Source of the DNA: WS-11 sp964405235
GTDB taxonomy: Bacteria; Eisenbacteria; RBG-16-71-46
Direction: 5' to 3'
Length of the DNA: 8,247 nucleotides
NCBI GenBank assembly: GCA_964405235.1
Contig: CAYONG010000104.1
Location: forward strand, 1 to 8,247
Positions 6,593 to 8,247 of the stretch are shown here, one piece after another. The translations under genes were made by a program, and so were the position numbers. A model generated the notes under the pieces. The model saw nothing but the letters and a program-made list of their open reading frames with translations, was not told the DNA's origin and searched no databases. The first letter of the stretch is position 1. Each line of letters starts with the position of its first letter.

Positions 6593-7245
6593 AGGGCGAA
6601 TCCGGGGCTCGTCACGCCGAACAGGCCGAGACAGGCGCGGACGGCGAACCGGAGCGGGGTGTAGAGCACGGCGTTCGCCACCACCGGCACGCTCAGGAGC
6701 GCCACGATCAACACCATGCCCGCGAGCCGGAACTGCTGCAGCACGATGATGTGCCGCAACGGCAGGAAGCGCATCAGCAGCCACGAGCCGTCGAGCGGCG
6801 GGATCGGGAGCAGATTGAAAAGCGCCAGGGCGCAGTTCCAGACCACGCCCGCGTAGCCCATCAGGCTCAGGGGCGCCAGAAATCCATCCTCAGGCGCCAC
6901 GCGAGTCAGCGCCGCGAACATTAAGGCGAGCAGCAGGTTGGACGCCGGCCCCGCGAGCGCCACCTTGAGCTGGTCGTTGACCGGATGGCGCAGCCGCGAG
7001 ATATCCACCGGAACGGGCTTGGCCCAGCCGAACAGGAACGGCGCGTGCGTCAGGAGCAGCAGCCCGGGCAGGATGACCGAGCCCACCGGATCCACGTGCG
7101 GCAGCGGATTCAGCGTCAGCCGTCCCCGCTCGCGCGCGGTCGGATCCCCGTTCCATAGCGCCATCACCCCATGGGCGCACTCGTGCACCACGATGCTGAG
7201 CACGAACACCGGGAAGGTGATGAGGACGCTGGGGTCGAAGTTCAT
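6589..7245 (-). CDS. Site-2 protease family (M50) membrane metallopeptidase
   Basis: The 218-residue polytopic protein belongs to the compact, single-domain site-2-protease-like M50 group often found next to trpS and scpA. The zinc-binding HExxH is HECAH at 21-25 inside the first membrane helix. The second metal-ligand motif NLLPIPPLDGS (144-154) carries the expected Asp152. Other hydrophobic stretches lie near 10-30, 57-72, 95-115, 125-145 and 170-195. No PDZ domain is present. Both active-site motifs are intact, so it is probably active, cleaving substrates within the membrane; its substrate cannot be told from the sequence. The ATG at 7245 has GGAG eight bases upstream and follows the promoter at 7286-7314. 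It is the first gene of the operon. Confidence 0.9.
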   Translation of the reverse strand: MNFDPSVLITFPVFVLSIVVHECAHGVMALWNGDPTARERGRLTLNPLPHVDPVGSVILPGLLLLTHAPFLFGWAKPVPVDISRLRHPVNDQLKVALAGPASNLLLALMFAALTRVAPEDGFLAPLSLMGYAGVVWNCALALFNLLPIPPLDGSWLLMRFLPLRHIIVLQQFRLAGMVLIVALLSVPVVANAVLYTPLRFAVRACLGLFGVTSPGFAL

Positions 7246-7285
7246 TTGAAGTGCTCCAGAACAGGGCAAAACAGCATTGCGGCGC

Positions 7286-7314
7286 ATACTATGGGCAACC
7301 CCGGGAGGGGTCAA
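7286..7314 (-). promoter_or_regulatory. Sigma70-type promoter of the M50-trpS-scpA-scpB-rluB operon
   Basis: On the minus strand TTGACC (7314-7309, five of six to consensus) and TAGTAT (7291-7286, four of six) are separated by exactly 17 nt. The predicted start of transcription near 7279 gives a leader of about 34 nt containing the GGAG ribosome site of the M50 gene. It is one of the few AT-leaning spots in a GC-rich spacer, which supports the call. It lies in the 148-nt region shared with the divergent peroxiredoxin gene. Confidence 0.6.
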
Positions 7315-7377
7315 GCTTGGCGCGCGCGCCCGTCCCACCCGGCCATCCAGGCATTTCGCGGACCGCGCGGCGGGTTC

Positions 7378-7386
7378 TGCTACCCT
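7378..7386 (+). promoter_or_regulatory. Possible extended -10 element for a leaderless peroxiredoxin mRNA
   Basis: TGCTACCCT matches the extended -10 form TGnTAnnnT and ends seven bases before the GTG start at 7394. A transcript starting at or next to that GTG would be leaderless, which would explain why no Shine-Dalgarno sequence is visible before it. No good -35 box is seen at the right distance. The evidence is a single short motif. Confidence 0.25.
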
Positions 7387-7393
7387 CGCGCGC

Positions 7394-7888
7394 GTGAGCC
7401 CCACCCCATCTCCGGATGCCCTGCTCGGCCGGCCGCTGCCCGATCTGACGCTTCCCGATTCGAGTGGGGCGGACTACCGGCTGCGCCAGTTCGTCCCGCA
7501 TCGGCCGCTGGTCCTGTTCTTCTACATCCTCAACGGGACGCCGGGCTGAATTCGCGAGCTTCGCGAGTTTCGCGAACGCCATCCCGAATACCAGCGCGCC
7601 GGGATCGAAGTCGCCGGCATCAACGCCGACACGGTCGAGAACAATCGCGCCTGGGCCCTGCGACTGCGACTTCCCTTCCCCCTGCTCTCCGATCCGGAGC
7701 GCGTCGCCGCCGAAGCGTTCGGGGGCCTGCGGCGCCTGGGGATCGGGACCTGGACGGTCGAGTTCTTCCGCCGCCGCACGGTGCTGGCGGACCGCCAGGG
7801 CATGGTCGCCGCCCTCTGGGACCGGGTGCACATCCGCGGGCACGCGGCCGAGGTTCTGACCGCGGCGCTCGCGCTCGAGCGGGCCTGA
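7394..7888 (+). CDS. Peroxiredoxin-like selenoprotein (AhpC/TSA family) with in-frame TGA at the peroxidatic position
   Basis: The frame from GTG 7394 to TGA 7886-7888 encodes 164 residues if the single internal TGA (7547-7549) is read as selenocysteine at position 52. The part before it has the peroxiredoxin start LGRPLPDLTLPDSSG (11-25) and the strand RPLVLFFYILNGTPG (37-51). The part after it continues without a frame change: IRELREFRERHPEYQRAGIE, then VAGINADTVENNRAWA, LPFPLLSDPE (93-102), and an Arg-rich strand with FFRRRTVLADRQG (124-136). In Prx/BCP proteins the residue after TPG is the peroxidatic Cys, so TGA replaces exactly that codon; Thr49 is kept. No Cys occurs anywhere else, so this would be a 1-Sec enzyme without a resolving Cys, reducing hydroperoxides with an external thiol. 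A hairpin directly after the TGA fits a bacterial SECIS. A TGC-to-TGA nonsense mutation in a dying gene is the alternative, but codon quality is unchanged on both sides. The GTG start lacks a ribosome site and is tentative. Confidence 0.85.
7547..7576 (+). promoter_or_regulatory. UGA (Sec) codon and putative bacterial SECIS hairpin
   Basis: The TGA at 7547-7549 is followed after 10 nt by a perfect 7-bp stem: TTCGCGA (7560-7566) pairs with TCGCGAA (7570-7576). The three-base loop GTT begins with G. That G is 18 nt after the TGA. Bacterial SECIS elements lie within the coding region just after UGA, with a small apical loop bearing a G in its first positions about 16-37 nt away, as in fdhF; all these are met. 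They bind the elongation factor SelB. A third TTCGCGA copy at 7551-7557 allows competing folds. Confidence 0.7.
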
Positions 7889-7893
7889 CCGGG

Positions 7894-7939
7894 CGCGGCG
7901 GCGACGCCGCGGCGCTCCCAGCCAGCCCTGTATGGGCTG
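7894..7939 (+). terminator. Tandem GC-rich hairpins after the peroxiredoxin gene
   Basis: Six nucleotides past the stop codon, CGCGGCG (7894-7900) pairs with CGCCGCG (7905-7911) across a GCGA tetraloop. Twelve nucleotides later CAGCCC (7923-7928) pairs with GGGCTG (7934-7939) across TGTAT and is followed by the mildly T-rich TGTCTG. The second is the more terminator-like. Neither has a real U-run. Confidence 0.4.
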
Positions 7940-8080
7940 TGTCTGAGAACGTCCGAGGGCATTGTTGTCCGGCCTCCTGTCGCGTGCTCCGGCACGGTCA
8001 CTGCTCGCTGCCGAGCCATCGGGTGAGACACACCCCTCCCTCGTCGCCCGGTCCTCGGTCTCTCGGCAGACTGCCGGACA
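7940..8080. other. Unassigned spacer at the right end
   Basis: No gene, RNA gene or array is recognised here. A loose inverted resemblance joins GTGTCTGAG (7939-7947 area) and the complement of GTGAGACAC (8024-8032), which could be transposon-end debris but is too short and imperfect to assign. Base composition is slightly less GC-rich at 7945-7980 than in the coding regions. Confidence 0.3.
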
Positions 8081-8245
8081 TCAGGGCGCGTTCCCAACGG
8101 GAGCCGCGTCGGCGAGCACCGCCGCAGTCCCGAGTCCGTCCCCGGCTCGGCGGACGCGAGTGCTTCGCTTACCGAAGCAGGACAGGGCGACGCGCAGCCG
8201 CTGCTCGAGCGAGGCGTCGGGGATGTCCTCGCAGCGTGCCGCCGC
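8081..8245 (-). CDS. Possible C-terminal end of an unidentified gene entering from the right edge (partial)
   Basis: On the minus strand one frame is open from the window edge to a TGA at 8083-8081 (54 codons). Its first part (CEDIPDASLEQRLRVALSCFGK, residues 5-26 of the fragment) has plausible helical composition and codon bias. The remainder is Ala/Gly/Arg-rich and may be noise. No family is recognised. A frame starting beyond the window would be needed to confirm it; an alternative minus-strand frame open across 7522-8247 runs antisense to the peroxiredoxin and looks like a shadow. Confidence 0.2.
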   Translation of the reverse strand, partial: AAARCEDIPDASLEQRLRVALSCFGKRSTRVRRAGDGLGTAAVLADAAPVGNAP

Positions 8246-8247
8246 AC

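Noticed and set aside
6593..6784. N-terminal extension of trpS to 412 residues
   Set aside because: The extra 64 residues lie inside the M50 gene and are Arg/Ala-rich; the GTG at 6592 gives the normal TrpRS length and a GTGA overlap.
7394..7549. Truncated 51-residue peroxiredoxin fragment ending at the TGA
   Set aside because: The same frame continues with clear peroxiredoxin sequence to 7888, and the stop falls exactly on the redox-active position, so recoding explains it better than truncation or frameshift.
7464..7859. Plus-strand frame of 131 codons overlapping the peroxiredoxin
   Set aside because: Ser/Pro/Arg-rich shadow in another frame without family resemblance; the true frame across this stretch is the selenoprotein.
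7522..8247. Long minus-strand open frame antisense to the peroxiredoxin
   Set aside because: Arg/Ser/Pro-rich composition typical of antisense frames in GC-rich DNA, with no recognisable motif.

Overview
This is a bacterial window of very high G+C. Genuine reading frames carry almost only G or C at third codon positions. The gene content fits a Gram-negative, PorV/PorQ-bearing lineage, and the combination of an outer-membrane PorV-like barrel, a selenoprotein and extreme G+C recalls uncultured FCB-group or Eisenbacteria-like genomes. That placement is inference only, because no rRNA or marker phylogeny is available here.

Layout. (1) Positions 1-~520 (+): a decayed, 3'-truncated IS1380-family DDE transposase, broken by at least two frameshifts. 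(2) Positions 538-2205 (-): a small secreted NTF2-like hypothetical protein followed by an outer-membrane PorV/PorQ-like beta-barrel protein, ending in a hairpin just before the dead transposon. (3) Positions 2206-2577: a non-coding stretch with a candidate promoter whose spacer is a palindrome. (4) Positions 2578-7245 (-): a tightly packed operon in transcription order site-2-protease-like M50 peptidase, trpS, scpA, scpB, rluB-type pseudouridine synthase. Its junctions overlap (GTGA, ATGA, 32 nt, 8 nt), and a good sigma70-type promoter precedes it at 7286-7314. (5) Positions 7394-7888 (+), divergent from the operon: a peroxiredoxin-like gene interrupted by a single in-frame TGA exactly at the peroxidatic-cysteine position (TPG-U), with a 7-bp hairpin and a G-starting loop right behind it. 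This is best read as a selenoprotein with a bacterial SECIS element, and ordinary gene calling would miss it or split it. (6) Positions 7889-8247: GC-rich hairpins after the peroxiredoxin, then about 300 nt without a convincing gene, perhaps the C-terminal end of a minus-strand gene entering from the right.

How the genes fit together. The central operon joins housekeeping functions: tryptophanyl-tRNA charging, chromosome segregation through the SMC-ScpAB complex, 23S rRNA modification and membrane proteolysis. This grouping recurs in many bacteria. The peroxiredoxin is an independent oxidative-defence gene. It has no cysteine at all, so a selenocysteine would be its only redox centre. The host must then possess SelA/SelB/SelC/SelD, none of which lies in this window.
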